The translations under genes and the position numbers were made by a program. DNA of 64,000 nt. Origin: Diphasiastrum complanatum (taxonomy: Eukaryota > Streptophyta > Lycopodiopsida > Lycopodiales > Lycopodiaceae). Each line of letters begins with the position of its first letter. Positions within the stretch are counted from its first letter, which is position 1. This document shows, in pieces, positions 61,490-64,000 of this stretch. The notes under the pieces are model-generated. The model was not told where the DNA came from. It searched no databases and saw nothing but the letters and a program-made list of their open reading frames with translations. The stretch lies in the NCBI GenBank assembly GCA_029204225.1, contig CM055105.1, positions 48,621,688 through 48,685,687 of the forward strand, in the 5' to 3' direction.

Positions 61490-62160
61490 GGTACCCATTA
61501 TGCAATGGAAGGGATGGGGCAGAGGCCATTATGCCTGGTTCGAAGTTTTAGAATTTTTAGGCTCGGCCCATCCGGGCCTTGCCTAAAAATTCTGGAAATC
61601 CTTACGGGGCAGAATGGCCTCTCCTTGGCCCCTTCCATAATACATAATGAATACTTTGTGCGTATTCTGCCACTTTTTGAACAGATTAAAAGCAGATTAT
61701 GCATATATATGTTTTTAAAAAAAAAAATTGATGCGCATTCCAGCCTGTTGGTTAGGCATCAGGCGTGGACTGCCATGTGGCAGCATCAGAGTGGTTGAAA
61801 AAAGTCAAAATGAGCATGTGACAATTTTCAAAGTATCCATTACGCAATGGAATGGGCCGGGCACATGCCATTCTGCTCCGATTCAGCTTTTCAAAATTTG
61901 TTAGACTTGCCAAGGCAAATTTTCTATATGGCTTTTTGGTGGCTATTTTGCCCATTTCTGAACAGATTAAAAAGCACAATAGTCACCTATTTAAAAAAAA
62001 AGAAGAAATTCTAGTGCAGATTCTGCCTGCGTCTGCCACATGGCAACATCGGATTGGTCTCAAATTTTTTTAGTGCTGATTCTACTTGCGCCTGCCACGT
62101 GACAACAAAGGATTGGTTTAAAAAGGGTCAAAAAATTCATTACGCAATGGGCCCATTCCA
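61490..62160. repeat. Three diverged copies of a foldback unit
   Basis: Copy 1 (61490-61660) is a long imperfect hairpin. CCATTATGCAATGGAAGGGA and GGGGCAGAGGCCATTATGCC on the left pair with GGCAGAATGGCCTCTCC and CCTTCCATAATACATAATG on the right. The centre holds AGAATTTTTAGGC and GCCTAAAAATTCT. Copies 2 (from about 61835) and 3 (from about 62135) begin CCATTACGCAATGG or similar. Between copies a shared phrase recurs (TGCCACATGGCAACATCGGATTGG and relatives at about 61770, 62033, 62092). MITE-like. Confidence 0.65.
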
Positions 62161-62178
62161 TAGTTCTCATAGGTCACC

Positions 62179-62262
62179 AATGGGGTTGGCTCAATTGGTT
62201 AGCTTGACATCCAAAGTTCCTTTGGTCTCAGGTTCGAGCCTCCCCTTGGAAACGAAGAAACA
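62179..62262 (+). mobile_element. 84-bp tRNA-derived SINE or tRNA retropseudogene with 18-bp target duplication
   Basis: Pol III box A (TGGCTCAATTGG, 62187-62198) and box B (GGTTCGAGCC, 62231-62240) are well formed. GGGG at 62182 can pair with CCCC at 62242 like an acceptor stem. The insert is flanked by TAGTTCTCATAGGTCACC (62161-62178) and TAGTTCGCATAGGTCACC (62263-62280), direct repeats with one mismatch. It ends in A-rich GGAAACGAAGAAACA. There is no tRNA-unrelated body beyond about 20 bp. Confidence 0.75.
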
Positions 62263-62929
62263 TAGTTCGCATAGGTCACCTTGTTTTATTCTTCAAAGAT
62301 TTGATTGAGAACTTCTTGGGATTTATTAATCACCTTATTTTTCTAATCAATCTCTTTGCATTCATAATCACGTTGCAAAGCCCATTAGATATCAAATTTC
62401 CTATCTCTTTTCCTTAAACCATTCACGTTATTGGATCTTGAATCTAGTGTCTAATTACCTGATTATCTGACGCCTCTTGATTTTGTCTCAGCGAGAGATT
62501 CAGCTCAATGTACTATCCTGGGAACCCACAAGCTGTTTAATCTCTCTTATTAACTGCGAAGGTTCTCTCTTAAATTGTTAGATCAAATGATTTTTCAGGA
62601 TGAGACTGAGCGAGTTCACATCTAGCAAAATAATACCATGAGTCGATTCAGCAGGAGAATAAAGGGCGTAAAATGAGATGGGTTCTGAGGAATCTAGTTT
62701 TACCTCGAAGTTTCTTTGCTTCAATATCTTCCAATTATACCACGCAATTCAATTTACTGAATCAGTCTCTCACACGCCATGAAAAGTCGCTTGGCCTGAC
62801 GCGGCTGCCTAATCTTAACGGGAATTCGTCGATTCCTCAAAGTTAGCACCATCTCGTGTGGGTGGTTTCTCCTAGCTCCTGCAATCTGGAATTCCTTTTT
62901 TTTTTTGCAAGAATCATATATCATGCCAA

Positions 62930-62936
62930 TATAATT
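62930..62936 (+). promoter_or_regulatory. TATA box of dirigent copy 3
   Basis: TATAATT in the same CCAATATAAT context as copy 1, 83 bp upstream of the ATG and followed by GCATGCAA. Confidence 0.55.
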
Positions 62937-63012
62937 GCATGCAATTGAAGCATTCTCATCACATGATCTCTTTGTTGCATAGCATAGTTGCATCCATTCA
63001 CAAAATTGTACA

Positions 63013-63584
63013 ATGGCGCCACTCCTTTCAGCTATTTTGATGGTGTTCCTCGTTTCTAGCAGCTGTGTTGTGGTGGAATCAGCGAAGAAGGTAGTGCGAC
63101 TTCATTGGTTCATGCACGACACACCTTTCAATGGGCTCACTCCATCTTCCATTCCCATAACCCCAGCGACATTCAGACTGAATTCAAGAACAAATTGTTT
63201 GGACAGATTTACGTATTTGATGATCCGCTCACTCGGAATTCTTCTCTAGCATCTGCAAGCTTTGGGAGAGCTCAAGGGACCTATTCTTTTGTCTCCAGAG
63301 AGGACATAGTTGCGTACGTGAGCTACACGGTTAGTATCCGAACGGGAAAGTACAGTGGCAACACTCTCAACATACTCGGAGCATATCAATATTCCAAAAC
63401 AATCAAACAATATGCGATCGCGGGAGGGACAGGATGTTTCATGTTCGCCAGGGGAATCCTCAAGGAAGAGGTGGTCAATCTTTTTGGACCATTCAATGCA
63501 TCGGCCACAGTATCACACCATGCCACTGTCTACTTAGATGAATTGAGTCAGAGTGACAAAATTTCATCTTCAATTCAACCGTAA
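63013..63584 (+). pseudogene. Dirigent family protein, copy 3, frameshifted
   Basis: The ATG at 63013 opens a proper signal peptide and KKVVRLHWFMHDTPFNGLTP. After 63156 a 10-bp segment present in copies 1 and 2 (GTTACAGCCC) is missing, bounded by CCC repeats. The frame shifts and stops at 63249. The other frame carries the whole remaining barrel (LFGQIYVFDDPLT, FGRAQGTYSFVSRED, LNILGAYQY, ATVSHHATVYLD), so little else has decayed. Further changes are GGTGCFMFARG for GGTGDFTLARG and loss of the usual stop, adding 14 residues to 63584. Upstream 62.4-62.69 kb is near-identical to 19.12-19.40 kb. Either a recent pseudogene or a null allele; a sequencing error is the alternative. Confidence 0.85.
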
Positions 63585-63670
63585 ATAACTGGAATCTGAG
63601 CCATTATCAAGCCTGCAGGCCGAGTTTTTCTGATCATCTGCTTCGAAAAACCTACGCTATCGATTCTGTT

Positions 63671-63971
63671 GGAGAAGACTTTATTCCTTTTGCTTTGGAA
63701 ACATATGGGTGCCTCCATAAGAAATTCGATGATTTTCTATCATCTTAGTGCAGGTTTTGCAACGAAACTCCAAGAACATGGTGCCTCACCTTTATCTATC
63801 ATTACGTCTAATTATCGTCAATGAGTTTCTATGACTTTACAACGCACTCAGGCACTTGCAATACTTCGACGTGCCACAGTTGTAGGAATGGCTGCTTCAC
63901 AGCTTCATGCACTACCTAAACTTCCAACTGTCTTAACTAGCGACTTACACCAAGCAGTAGGCTTTATGTAG
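63671..63971 (+). pseudogene. LINE-type 3' ORF tail
   Basis: One frame reads GEDFIPFALETYGCLHKKFD, then after a shift at a TAG it continues GFATKLQEHGASPLSIITSN, VSMTLQRTQALAILRRATVV and QLHALPKLPTVLTSDLHQAV to a stop at 63969. The pattern (F-PFALE-YG, then VS-TLQRT-A-A) is that of the C-terminal region after RT in some retroelement ORFs. One stop and one frameshift. The homology between the dirigent 1 and 3 flanks ends at about 63667, so this insertion borders the duplication. Confidence 0.5.
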
Positions 63972-64000
63972 ATACTCTACGAGATTGTTGCTTTGTTATA

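Noticed and set aside
61472-61798. ORFs across the foldback cluster on both strands
   Set aside because: Mirror-image frames of a hairpin repeat; no domain.

Overview
The window is nuclear DNA from a land plant with a large, retrotransposon-rich genome. The evidence is a plant-type MSH6 gene (Tudor domain rather than the vertebrate PWWP), three dirigent genes, GT-AG introns, plant-type Ty1/copia and Ty3/gypsy debris primed by initiator-Met tRNA, and very long (GA/TC)n tracts. The divergent dirigent sequences and the TE-filled long intron would suit a fern or other non-seed plant, but I cannot fix the species. There is no CRISPR array, no operon structure and no rRNA gene. The only tRNA-like sequence is a short SINE.

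Region by region. 1-10979 (minus strand): the 5' part of the mismatch-repair gene MSH6. I see four exons whose splice phases join exactly. Intron 1 is about 9.1 kb and holds a sense-oriented Ty3/gypsy deletion derivative with both LTRs, an antisense Ty1/copia remnant and a LINE scrap. 11-19 kb: decayed copia and gypsy gag, protease and RT fragments and three microsatellites. 19-21 kb: dirigent gene 1 (intact), then a copia LTR and a 71-bp minisatellite. 23.3-29.8 kb (minus strand): a Tnp2/CACTA-like transposase remnant that appears to lack its catalytic core, followed on the same strand by a seven-exon, all-phase-0 gene model of unknown function. This is the least explained part of the window. 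30-46 kb: gene-poor DNA with degenerate AT-rich repeats in two related blocks, homopolymer runs and long GA/TC tracts. 46-60 kb: copia elements on both strands around dirigent gene 2 (intact), including a gag-protease ORF broken by one stop, an element with an apparent internal inversion, and a gag-to-RT deletion. 61.5-62.3 kb: a foldback-repeat cluster and an 84-bp SINE with an 18-bp target-site duplication. 62.4-63.6 kb: dirigent copy 3, frameshifted by a 10-bp deletion, then a LINE-type 3' coding tail to the window edge.

Functionally, the genes that look alive are MSH6 (MutS-alpha subunit; an E2F-like site lies upstream), dirigent 1 and dirigent 2 (secreted proteins of phenoxy-radical coupling), and possibly the seven-exon gene. 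The three dirigent copies lie in direct orientation and share promoter and 3' flank homology, so they are a dispersed tandem duplication that later retroelement insertions have spread over about 44 kb.
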